Source: Dichomitus squalens LYAD-421 SS1
Lineage: Eukaryota > Basidiomycota > Agaricomycetes > Polyporales > Polyporaceae
Assembly: GCF_000275845.1 (NCBI RefSeq)
Contig: NW_006766884.1
Coordinates: 1,730,357 to 1,794,356, forward strand
Reading direction: 5' to 3'
Length of the DNA stretch: 64,000 bases
Part shown: positions 24,101 to 35,033 of the stretch, one piece after another
Layout of the letters: each line of letters opens with the position of its first letter
How positions within the stretch are numbered: the stretch's first letter is position 1
Position numbers and translations under genes: made by a program
The notes under the pieces: model-generated
The model's database searches: none
What the model was told of the DNA's origin: nothing
The model's input: the letters and a program-made list of their open reading frames with translations, nothing else

Positions 24101-27100
24101 CGGACTGCACTTCGACGCGAGCGTACGATCGCAAAGCATACACCCTGGGCGAGCGCGACGATTCGCCATCGTGCACAGAGCACGACGACCATCGTGACAC
24201 GGCGAGCAGGCAGTATCGAGAGCCCAACCTCGAGGAACGCGTTCCTCGCTCCGAGTCGCTGGTCGCCCCGTTCGCATTCATGTCCGTTCGACGGTACTCA
24301 TCCCTGTCAGGCGGCGGCCGTACGTTCTCCTGCCGCCGCTCAGCTAGCGGTGGTTCCGTCCGGCGCCCTGCGCGCGTGCCCTGGCTTCTCCACCGCACCC
24401 GGTTCATTGGCTGCACGCTGGCTCGATTGCGCGCTCGTCGTGCTTTCCGAACGGGCCTTGTGGCCACACGCTGGCGCTTGCGTCTGTACGGCAGCTATAT
24501 ACCATGCGGGGGGACGCGCGAGGTGCGATCGCCCGACGCGGCGAACTTACGGCGAGATGCACAGCGGTCCTGCTATCAGGGATCGCTGTAGCAGCGTCAT
24601 CGCACAAGCCGTGGTGTCCGTATTCTCTGACTTGATGACGATGGTGACGCTGGTTACTTGGCAGTTGGCTTGTTACTGCTGCTGCGTGGGGCTCAGGCAT
24701 GCCGCGGCCGACTTCTGTTCGCAAGTCTGGGCGGTTCTCGCTCTCCGCGTGGGCTTGGACTGGGATTCTAGCGGCGCTGCAGCGGTGCGGGAGGCGAGAG
24801 CGCGTTCAGGCTTCAGCACCTAGCCGCACGTCGCCCCGATACAGCGTCCAGGCGCGCGAGGACCGAGGACGCGGTGAGTGTTCGCGCACCTTATCTGGAT
24901 ATCGAACAACTTCGCGCGTTCATTTGCTGCACGGGGAAGCGAGACGAAGGCGCCCCTGGCCCGGGTGGGTGGGACGAGTGGGGTTAGGAGGAGAGGACGG
25001 CGAGGTATTCAGGCTCCGCAGGAATGAATGCGGGAGGTCTCCTGCCGCCCACGACGCACGCGTCCCCGCGAAGTGCGCAGAGATGAGAGAAGTCGCCGAT
25101 GTGAGGTCGGAGGATGCGCCGCGTGGCCGCGGTCGCGCGCCTGGCCCCAGATATCCCCATCCTCCCGCCCCGGCCGGGGATGTTCGCTCGCCCTCAGTTC
25201 ACACCTCCACATCTCGTGCCTCGAGGCGACCGGTGCGGCGACGCGGGGATGGGCGAGTCATCAGTGCTCAAGAACGTGCGAACCTACGAACTTCCCGAAG
25301 GAATGTCGGGTAGGATCTACGCGCAGGCGTGACTCGCGCGCGCCGCCTGCCGCAAGAGAGGTTCCCAGATAGGCTGCGGGAGTGGCACGGAATCACAGGA
25401 TCGCGGCGGGCGAGGGCAAGGGACTTCGGTGCGGTAGGCGACCTGCGATCGATATCTCGCGATCTGCAGCAGTTCTTCCGGGGTGAACGCGGTAAGCTTT
25501 AGGAATGCCCGCTGGACGACGAAGCGGGCAGTGGGAAAGCTCTCTCAGCAGACCGCGCTGCGGAGTCATTCGCGCGGGTCAGTTGGCCACATCGCATGCA
25601 TCGATGCTGTGGCTTCTCAGAATGACCTGCTGCCGCTGGGTCGTGCTGCTGTGATCACTGGGCATCGTAGCCATTAATTTCTGGTTGGGTGGCACAAAGC
25701 ATCGTCGTAGCTGCAAGCGTGTGGTACGTTGCTGGTTCCTCTGCATATCGCCCATCTTATCGCTTGAATCCGACAGGATTGTCCTTTGATAGTCTTCATC
25801 TCCTGGCACGCGGAGGGCTATCTGGATATCTAGATGTCTTGTGGTCGAGGACGGATCGGTCTCCGGAGAAGAGTACTATTGTCGTGTACTTGGCGGCTGT
25901 GCAACAAGCCCTTGCCGCAGTGGCACAAGCTTGTTTGTGTGGCGTGCTATTGCAGACTCGAGGAAGGGGTGCAGAGGACGTGCGTTGGTAGCTGCGGAGC
26001 TCGGTGCTGGGTACGGAAGACATGTCAGCTTCCGTAGACTCGCAGCACACGAGAGAGTTCTTCAGCATTCTTTGTCCCACATACTTTACTTTCATGACGA
26101 CAGAAACATGCCAGGATGTGCTCCAAATGAAGGTCGCACTTCATTGTTAGTTAGCATGCCGGGTCCTTTGGGGGCGGTTTGTGGGGTAGCGACATCTTGA
26201 TTGACGGCCCCTGAGGCAGTTTGATGAGGTCAACATGGTGCATGAAGGATGTGACGAAAGCGTTTAATATTTGTTTTGTCCCAACACCCGGCGGTGCACC
26301 CGGAGTCAGTGGACTCTCCGCAAGCTTGAGAGCGATCCGATCTGGCAATGTGGGGAGCCGCTGATCTCGATCTCGATTGACTCGGCGTCGGGTATCGCGA
26401 TTATGGTTTGCATAGGCGCTTTGCCCCTGCCAGCTCATCTCCATCCCGACGACCGTCGACGCCCCCCGATCCCGACGGTCTCTGGCTGCATTCCGGCACC
26501 GATGTTTTCACTATTTGCACTTTGAGATCATAGTCGATTTCGATTGATCATGGACATTGTCTGCAATCTCTCTGGCTGACGCTTGACGCGCAAGCTCATG
26601 GTAAGGTCTGTGGACTGCTACCACTCACCTTCGGTTTCAGAGGCTCATCCGTGTCCTCGGGTCATAGGATGATGGACAAGTGCACCTTGTTGCTCAGACA
26701 CAAGACGCGAATTCTGGGTTCAAAATCGAATAATAGCGCGACAACTCCGCTGGCTCCTTACAGCTCCGAACGACAGTCGGTGCCATGCAACCTGCCCGGC
26801 ATGACGGAAGAACCGTCTTCTTTCAGTGGTGATTTGCCTTGCATGATAGGTGTGTTAGCTGCAAGTTTCTGCGCGAACACAGTTCGATCCTCATGGCGGT
26901 CCGAGCAACCTCGGGCCACGTCCGTCCGGACTGGTGACTGCAGCGTACCTTGGAGCTCCGTGCTGCCCAATGTCATTCAACAGGATGTCAATCAGATCAG
27001 TGGAAGCATGAAGGCGCTGCATTTACATGACGATTCAGGCTAGTAGCCAACTCAACGTTCACGAATCAGTGCACACCCGGACACTAGTACGTAAATTCGC

Positions 27101-30100
27101 CTGGTTTTGTTGGGCATTGGTGACGGGAACAACTGAAGGGGCGTATGTGCCTCGAGGACCAGAGCAGGTAGCGCCTCGCGTTGCTACCTTCTAGGTGATC
27201 CGTCCACCCTTACGGCCCCTCAGACCGGAGGCTTATGCTTTGGGTGACTTTCGGACCCACACGGGCCTCCCCCGTCCCCAAGCTCCGCGGGATGTGTGCG
27301 GCCCCGTCGCAACGTCCCCACTACTTTATGCCGTCAGTTCTACACACGTTGCCAAGCAATTGTGGGTCCTCAGCCATGCTGAGGTCGCCTGTAGTGTCTG
27401 CAGGTCTCGAATCCTTCAGAGACCCCTTTTTTGCGCCTGTGGGGCTGCACGACTTTCCCATGGCCGTGTGCTTGACCTTTCCTCAGATGGCCTCTACACA
27501 GGTTGTGTGAAGTCCCGATTCCTTGTCGGACTTGTCTCTTCACGAAGAGTATCCGATTTCTGCAACGTGTTCTTGTTGGATGCTCTGATTTTTCTGGAGC
27601 AGACACACAAGCCGCTGTGGTCAGAACCCGTTCACTCCGCGATCCAAGAGCCTGCATTGCTGACCTATGATCAAGGTCCCATCACGTTCTAGAGTGGAAT
27701 GATGGGAATCTCTTCTCACTTGCAGAGGCTACCGAGGAAGCGCAGTGCGACCAGATTTCCGAGCACGCAGAGCGCTCAGACTCGTCCACGCAAACCCCGT
27801 AATTGTCGGACATTCCACAGCTGCAGCGTCAACTCAGATTGACAGGGGGTGCAGAATGTTGATCTCCTTTCGTTTGGTTCATGTAACGGATAATGAAGCA
27901 GTCAATTTACGACCTTCGAACCTACTTGTAGCATGCCACCCAGTGGATGCTATCCTATTCCATCCTTTTCATTGTCTGACGCACTGCAGGGACAAGGAGC
28001 TCCTAGCTCCCAGCTGACCCTCCTTCGCTACCTCACGTCTACCACGATGAGGGTATTATCCGGCCTGTCGTGCCGCAGGCACCTCCCTGGGGGTAGCCCG
28101 CACTCTGCGCATGGAGACGCACGGGCGACGGCTCTAGCCGCATTGGCTGCGAATAATACGACGGGCCATTCAATACCATCCGCAACGACACGCCATGGCG
28201 CAATAGCGTACGCGCGAGCTTCTATCTCGTTCGACGCCCCTGGCTCGCCCCACTCGTTGCCCTCAAGGCTTCCCGCGCACCCCCCTCGATGGTACTCATG
28301 GCTTCCCGCGCGCCCCACACGTCGAGCGCGCGACGATAGCGTACGGCAGCGCAGAGCTAGCGAGGAGCATGCCCTCCCACCCTTACACACCACACGCACG
28401 TAGATCCCTCACATTTTGCCTTTTTTCGACATTTTGCTGCTCATGTGGCGGGTCCGGACCCAGCGCCTCCTGCGCGTCGCGCCTCGTGGCTGATGTGGGA
28501 AGCCAGCGGGGGTCCTACGCGACCAGCGAGGCCTGCCGACTGACGAGTCGACGAACGTTGTGCTTGGCCTTGAGGCCTGCGGGCGTGTGGTCGATGTCAG
28601 TATGTGGTCAGACTCCTAGGTTCTGTCAATGCGCTATACAATTGGCTTATCGCGGCCGGGCGGCATGCCGTGCTCCTTTGCTAACGTTCGGGACGGCCGG
28701 GGCTCTCTAATCTTGGACGCGTTGTCTCCGAGCGGGGAGCGACCACCGATACTCGCCAACAGTGGGCATTCTGGGGGAACATAACGTACGCGAGGTCGCG
28801 CAGCTGGGCCCCGACTGTATGTTCTGGCTTGCTTTGTAGGGCCAGATTAAGATGAATCATTCCATCGCCGGAGGTCTCGGCTATAGCTGAGGGCTCTTCA
28901 ATAGCTATGCATTCATCGGATTGTCTGCCAGGAAAAACGCTAGTACGTGAATAGGAACCTGAATGTCTGCCTAGAATTTCTAGCACGACACATGGCAAGC
29001 TCGCGAGGTTACATTGAGCCATTGCTTTCAATCGCCGCTCGCATGTTCTGTACATGTAGCATACACGATGGGTCGATTTTGTTTTCATCTTCCGCTTCTT
29101 CTCGCTTACGGCGAAGTTGCTTGCACATTCCTTCTCATAGGAGGTTCTGGGAGAGCCCGAAGACACCATCCGCCCATCAGACAAACTTCAGGCCTTGCCG
29201 CTGAGCTTCTTTGGCTTCCTGCGCCCTGTGTGTACAGTTCTGTATGTGTACGCGGACGTGCCGAGCGGCTGCGTACGGTTACGCTCTTTTGTTACCAACC
29301 CTGCCTCGTGGCGGAGATAGGGCCGTACTTCCCGTGTGCCGCTCCCTGCTTGAGCCTTACGTACCATGTGAGGCCAGCACCGGGCACGATCTGCTGATCC
29401 TGTGAGGCGAGCGGGTCAGGCGAGAATTGGGTTCGTTCGAGGATCTCTTCTATCGATAGGGTTAGGGCGCGTAGTAAGCGGCAGCGTGTGTTGTTTGTGG
29501 TTCAATCTGGCCTTCTGTGGCCAACTGCTGCTACACAGACTGGCATCGTGCAAAGCTAAGAATACTCCCGAGCACACCAATAGGCCGTGCATATACGTAT
29601 TGCAGGCGGTATGACAACTGCCCGAGGCGCTATGTGCACCGGCGGATGAGCGTGAAGCACCATGACTCAGTGATATTAATGTCGGGGAGCAGTGGATGGA
29701 ATCCGTAGCCAGTACCAGTGGAGCCGCGCCGATACGTCGCGCAAATCGATAGGACTGCGGGCTGAGATATTGCGTGGTAATACCAGATGCGAGAAGGGCA
29801 GAGAGCATATTGCGCATTGCCATGGGCGGAGATGGAAACCGCGCGTGTTCTACACTGGGCGCACTAACAGCATACAGCAACTCGGAACTGTCAACGGGGC
29901 GTACACGGGCACTATGGATACCTTGAGTTGAGCGGTATGCGTACGCCATAAACGCCGAGTGTGGCCGATGTGCCGCAGCTTATTCAGTCACTCGCTGCAC
30001 TTGATTGATAAGCTGGGAAATGAGGCCGTGCACACTACAAAGAGCCTGAATCTTACATGAAACTTTGTGAGAAGAGGGGCTAGATAGACGGAGCACGTTG

Positions 30101-31771
30101 CGAGTCATTGTTACCCGTCTTGCTAGCGTGAAGAATGACCGGCGGACTTGCGGAAGTGGCATTGTTACTCCGGAATAGAGCGTTCACTTTGTGCGCCGAG
30201 GGTATATGGGACGGAAAGTGACGAAGAGGCCTATAGTCAGATAGATTATACAAGTATCTCGACAAGCGGACACGAGGAAGCAGTGCTGTGCGGTATTACT
30301 GCTTCGCAGACCTGCACAGTATGATACAGTCCTCTGTACGGTAGCGATATGTGCAGGAGGTGATAGCCAAGACCAATGTGTAAGGCTGACGTCTGTCAAT
30401 GGCATAACACCAGAACAGGGCTGACCATTGGTCACCGTCATATCGCGACAGACCACAAGAGGGTTCAGTAAGCGGGAAATTGGGCGCTGGGACGACGCCG
30501 AGGCGTACACATCGTGGTGGAGGGTGACGACATGCTTGCTCACTGAGTATGATAGATGACGAGATGGGCGGCCAGCCAGCCAGCTCTGACGCAGATGGCA
30601 GGCTATCATCGCCAGCAATACCTTATGCGCAGAACGTTCGGGATAGTCACGCACCGGTTTGCCGCCATTGACAATTCATGAAGAGCAGAGAAAGAAGGTG
30701 AGACATGAAGTCGTACCACCGACGACGAAGACGGAATTCTGATGCCTCCTGCAACATTGAGCTGCCAGTCCTATGGATACAAACATCAGCGCCATCGGTT
30801 GGAACTGTATTGTATATGGCTGTATCACCAATCATGGAAGAACGAACTTCAGACTAGGGTTCTGTTTATAGCTGCCATGGTTGCTACAGGACGGCAGGAC
30901 GGCTGCGTAGGACGCACTAGCGGGGAAGGAAAGAGAAGGACTCAGAGATTCCAGTAGCCAACAGCTCAGCTTGTACTGCGAGGCAAGTTCTTCCGGGAGT
31001 TTAAAGGGCTACATAGTGGAGATCCTTGGAGTAGTGCCTCTATCGAGTGCCGATAACCCCGGGATCTGGGCATACTACATAAGCTATGCGTTGTTCAGGG
31101 AACGTAAGTTTCCACGCCCGGGGGCAGAGTTTTATGTTCTGGTGTTTTGTCAGGGAATCGGATATCGGATGTCGAAGGGTGCTATGGCGACGTTGGCGGT
31201 CAAAGTCAGTGGCAGTGTTTGACTCTGGGATAGACGCTGATATGAGCCACGTCAGGCGCCAACCGCTCAGACGTCTGTTTCCACCCTACCATCCATCTCG
31301 TGTCGATCAGAGCTTCGAAAAATACAGCTACTATGAACATTTTCCTCGACGCACCACAGTGTGGACCTGGCCTGAAGGAGTAGAAGCATTTCGCATCTCC
31401 TCTGCGGCAACCGTGATGGTCAGCATGGGTAGTCAGTGTTCCTCGAGATCGATCATCCCACCAGCTAGTCTCCTCTCCTTGACTAACGCTTGATAGTCGT
31501 CCTGAGAGACTCAGGCTGCGATCCACACCGCCCAGAGTGTCGGGGTTCTCCCCAACAGCGCCCATACGCGTACGAGGGACAGCGCCCTTCATGATCAATT
31601 AAGCTACGTACGGCAGATGTCTTCGAAGAGGCGCAGCTCATCAAAGTCTCTCACTAGTCGTAGGTGGGATCTCTGAGGCGTGATCTACTTGATGCTTCTA
31701 CTTGAGCAATGTACAAAAACTGCTTTGCGGGATCTGCGGAGTCGTCTGCTCCTCGCACATTCTTATCCCTC
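21109..31771. other. 10.6-kb region without a recognisable gene
   Basis: Many open frames of 100-270 codons occur (22131-22823, 23083-23652, 23833-24591, 24017-24823 and 27195-27692 plus; 29416-29949 minus). None shows domain motifs, consistent splice sites or agreement between neighbouring exons. GC-rich sequence explains most frames at 23-25.4 kb. I saw no transposase or reverse-transcriptase motif, terminal repeats or tRNA. It may be decayed repeat DNA or hold fast-evolving genes that cannot be recognised by eye. Confidence 0.4.
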
Positions 31772-32971
31772 ATGGATCGCACTCTCACATTGGACAAATT
31801 GGCAGTTGAGCTGCTTACGCTCATTTCTTTCTTCGCTTGCACCGACGGGGGCCAAACCGGCTGCTCTCTCGCCCTTGTCTCCAAACGCATCAACTATGCA
31901 TCGCGCCCTGCGCGTTTCTACTCTGTCCAACTGCTTGACTCCCCCACTCAGATCGAGAAATTCCTCCAATCCTATCAGCAACAGCAGGCCCGCGCGACCG
32001 ACAATATCCCTCGCGTTCGGCATCTCTGCCTTTCCTTCTTCGGGAAAGGTCTCGAAACCGCTCCTACAGACGCCACGCCCATGCCTGCTCCTAGGTCGCG
32101 GGCCGAATGGCTTGCGTCCCTGCAAAAGCGGGCTCAGCACATGCAGTCCGGACAAGAAAGTCTGGATGAGCAATACAACCGCGTCATTCCGGCTTTGATC
32201 CGCACCGTCGCCCCCGACCTCCATTCGCTGGCACTCATGCAGGCCCAGTGGAGAAGTTCAACCGTCCTTCGTTGCCAGTTCCCTTGCTTGGAGGAGATGA
32301 CCCTCGTCGGAGGCGATCCTACTTTCCTGCCGTTCGACTTCCTCCCGAGCGACAAGCCCATCTATCCTGTGCTCAAGCGGTTGCATCACATTCAGTCGCT
32401 CGTCAACAAGGATGTCGACTTCTTCAAGTGGGCGAAGCATGCGCCGGAGCTTACGCATCTCCGAGTCTCGCGTCTCGATTACCATCCGCGCGGCACCGTC
32501 GACACCCTCATACAATCTATCGGTAAGACTCATAGCCGCTCGTTCGGTTCAACTCCACTGACGTTCCTATGTGTTCGTCTGCTAGGTACTTCCGCACCGG
32601 AAGATGTGTTCCCGCACCTCGAGAAGGTCGTCATTCAACCCAATCCTGGCCCTCCGCTTGGTGCGCGTCAAGGTACGGCCGAGCTCTCGTACCGCGACTT
32701 CCTCAGCCACCTCCGGAGGTCCATTACGAAGGCACGAGTACCGGTGCTTTTGCTCCCTCCCATGGAGCTCCCGAAGGTCGCTCCTGGGGTGGACCCCAGT
32801 CGCGGCTGCATCATGAAGCTGCGAAGTGTCTGGCAGTCGACTATTGAGGGAAAACAGTATACCTGGGAGACTTCCGTCGCTGAGCCCCAATTGCCCCCTG
32901 CCAGGCTGATGCCGTCCGGCTTCGTCACCCCATCGCACATGGCTAAGGGAATGGTCGCGGTGGGAGCCTGA
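31772..32971 (+). CDS. F-box-like protein, copy A of a local paralogous pair
   Basis: Two exons (31772-32522, 32586-32971) give about 378 aa. The N-terminus TLDKLAVELLTLISFFACTD, then SLALVSKRINYASRPARFYS, is a fungal F-box-like motif; the rest is an LRR-like/unknown domain with FPCLEEMTLVGG and LTHLRVSRLD. The gene at 39399-40574 has the same order (PELTHLRVS against PKLTHLRFS; LEKVVIQP against LQRVLIQP; ARVPVLLLPP against ARVPVYLVPG) and an intron at the same place. Expected role is SCF substrate recruitment. An upstream in-frame ATG at 31709 would add 21 residues; 31772 fits the paralogue better. The 63-bp intron is stop-free and a multiple of three. Confidence 0.83.
   Translation: MDRTLTLDKLAVELLTLISFFACTDGGQTGCSLALVSKRINYASRPARFYSVQLLDSPTQIEKFLQSYQQQQARATDNIPRVRHLCLSFFGKGLETAPTDATPMPAPRSRAEWLASLQKRAQHMQSGQESLDEQYNRVIPALIRTVAPDLHSLALMQAQWRSSTVLRCQFPCLEEMTLVGGDPTFLPFDFLPSDKPIYPVLKRLHHIQSLVNKDVDFFKWAKHAPELTHLRVSRLDYHPRGTVDTLIQSIGKTHSRSFGSTPLTFLCVRLLGTSAPEDVFPHLEKVVIQPNPGPPLGARQGTAELSYRDFLSHLRRSITKARVPVLLLPPMELPKVAPGVDPSRGCIMKLRSVWQSTIEGKQYTWETSVAEPQLPPARLMPSGFVTPSHMAKGMVAVGA
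32523..32585 (+). other. In-frame, stop-free 63-bp intron in F-box copy A
   Basis: Borders are GTAAGA and CTGCTAG. Its length is a multiple of three with no stop codon, so retained transcripts would still encode protein. The paralogue has a 57-bp intron at the same alignment position. Confidence 0.75.
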
Positions 32972-33095
32972 ACCCAAAAACTGTATGGTCGAATATTTAT
33001 GTCTGATCGGACGGACACTTGCTTTCGAGAAAGTCGAATCAAATCGAACTGGAGTATACATCCTACATTTATTTGTACTCTACGCATACACTCTT

Positions 33096-34470
33096 TCAAA
33101 TCCTATATACTATTTTCTCGGCGCTGACCTTGCCCTCTTTCATGTATTGCAAGCCAGCGGGGATGCTGTCCAAGCCTCCCTCCCATAAGTTGATCGGGAG
33201 TGGCTTGACCTGACCGTCCTTGACGAGCCCAGGTACTTTCTTCAAGAACTCGACGATTTGCGCCCTGTCCTCCGGTACAGCAGATGCATGCTGCCCAGTT
33301 GCGTACGTGTATGCGCGGCCCAAGGCAGAGTATATGATGGTATCTTTGTGTCCTCGGGTGAGCACCGCCTCTTGGATGTATTAACGTATGACTTACATTC
33401 GCGCACGACGTCTTTCCTCGCCGTAGCCTCCGGGATCACGGCCAAGATATGCATCACCTTCCCACCAGTCGGCGCAATGACCGCCGCGCTGATGCTCTGC
33501 GATTCCTGCAAGCTAATCGTGTCGAACGCGACGCGGATCGAGTCCCGAGTCACAGCTTTGATCTTGGACACGACCTCTGAGTCTCGGTAGTCGAATACCT
33601 CCGAGGCACCGAGGGACTTGACGAGCTCATGATTCTTGGGCGAAGCGGTCGTCACGACTCTGTATCCGGAGAGCGCAGCGAGCTGGATCGCGAACTGTCC
33701 GACGGCGGCTGCAGGAGGGGGATGAGCGTTGTTGGTTTTCCGAATGGGGAAGATACAGTCGGGAACGTACAAGCTCCGCCATGGATGTACAACCACTCCT
33801 CGTCGGTAACCTTCGCAGGCGGTTCGACTAGCCCGAGCCGCTTGGGGTGGTACAATGCTTGGGCTGCGGTCCAAAAGCTGGAAGGACACGCACATTAGTC
33901 TTCTGCCTCTTACTAGCATTAGACGCCAAGCCAGACGTACGCGCAGCCGAAGGTCGCCGCCTCCTCGTGTGTCAGCGTCCCCTCGGGGACAACCCATGCG
34001 AGTTCCGCGGGGGTCTTCACGTACTCGGCGTACGCGCCGCTGTCGGGGAACGTCGAGCCCATGACGAAGCCGGCGACGTGGTCACCGACCTTGGGCGTAG
34101 AGACGTTTTTACCGACGCGCACGACGTGGCCGGACCAGTCGCAGCCGATGACGGACCCTGGGTTCCCCCTCCCGGAGTCGACAACTACGTGTGCAAGGTG
34201 GCGCGTTCAGATGGAATTGCTCGCACGTGGAGGGAGCGGCGACTCACACTTCCAATCGGTAGGATTCTGAGCGACTGCTACCGTCTTGACGAGTATATCG
34301 TCATCGCCGACTTCTGGAACGGGATGCTCCTTGACAGCAGCGCTCCCTTTCTATACGAGAGTTTAGTCAAACAGTACACCCAATACATCCGGAAGCTGAG
34401 GAGATGACCTACGTACTTCCAGCAGGACGAGAGCTCTCATAGTCTTCGGTACGTTCACAGTGGACACCAT
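33096..34470 (-). CDS. GroES-like enoyl-reductase-type dehydrogenase (MDR superfamily)
   Basis: About 365 aa from six exons of an NAD(P)H-dependent medium-chain reductase. Exon 1 starts MVSTVNVPKTMRALVLLE; then VPEVGDDDILVKTVAVAQNP, NPGSVIGCDWSGHVVRVG, the Rossmann part AVGQFAIQLAALSGYRVV, ASPKNHELVKSLGASEVFDY and a C-terminus ending GKVSAEKIVYRI. Catalytic zinc ligands of true alcohol dehydrogenases are absent, so it belongs with the zinc-free enoyl-reductase-like branch. The last intron (33396-33344) must end at CAAAG; two nearer AG sites would create a stop codon. Substrate unknown; relatives act as trans-enoyl reductases or quinone reductases. It lies tail-to-tail with F-box copy A, 124 bp apart. 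Confidence 0.87.
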
Positions 34471-35033
34471 CCTGTTGCGCTACGTTGCTTGTGACTGGTA
34501 CAAATGTGGGCGATGGGTAAGTTCACTTCTCCTGATATAGGTGAGCTCGAGGAACGATGAGAATCTAGTGTGGGGCCCGAAGCACATATGAAGCTGGGCT
34601 TTGTCAGCTTCTGTGAGGTCATTGCGTGAGGCTAGACTGCAACAACTTGATGACCAAGCAGGGTGGAAGAGACTGCAGGAGTCCCACTTGTTTGCGAGGC
34701 AGGTGGTCGATGCGACCGCATTCGGGCGTCGTCGAGGGACTGGCTTGAGGATTCATAAGCATAAGCAAAATTCAATGTCCAGAGCCTTCTATCTGATGAC
34801 AAACCAGTGAATTGGTGGAGATGCTGAATCAGGACATGGCGTATGTCCTGTCGACGGTAACAACTATGCGGCACGTGGTCTGTAAAAAGTTGCGGACTAC
34901 TAGTATAGTGGCCGCCATCAAGTCCGCGCTATGTGATATAGTGTTTCACGCCGAGAGCCCTAGATCGCAGCAAGTGATACAAAATGCGATATGATACATC
35001 GACGAATTACTTCTCGCTTGCTAAGACTCCTTT
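34471..35033. other. Intergenic spacer
   Basis: Lies between the reductase start and the GluRS stop. No gene or repeat recognised. Confidence 0.45.

Noticed and set aside
23833..24823. Overlapping 252- and 268-codon plus-strand ORFs
   Set aside because: GC-rich composition keeps frames open; residue composition is Arg/Ser-rich with no motif.
33344..33372. Nearer acceptor sites for the last intron of the GroES-like reductase
   Set aside because: Use of the AG at 33371 or 33353 creates TAG or TGA at the junction; only the AG at 33344 stays open and fits the family.
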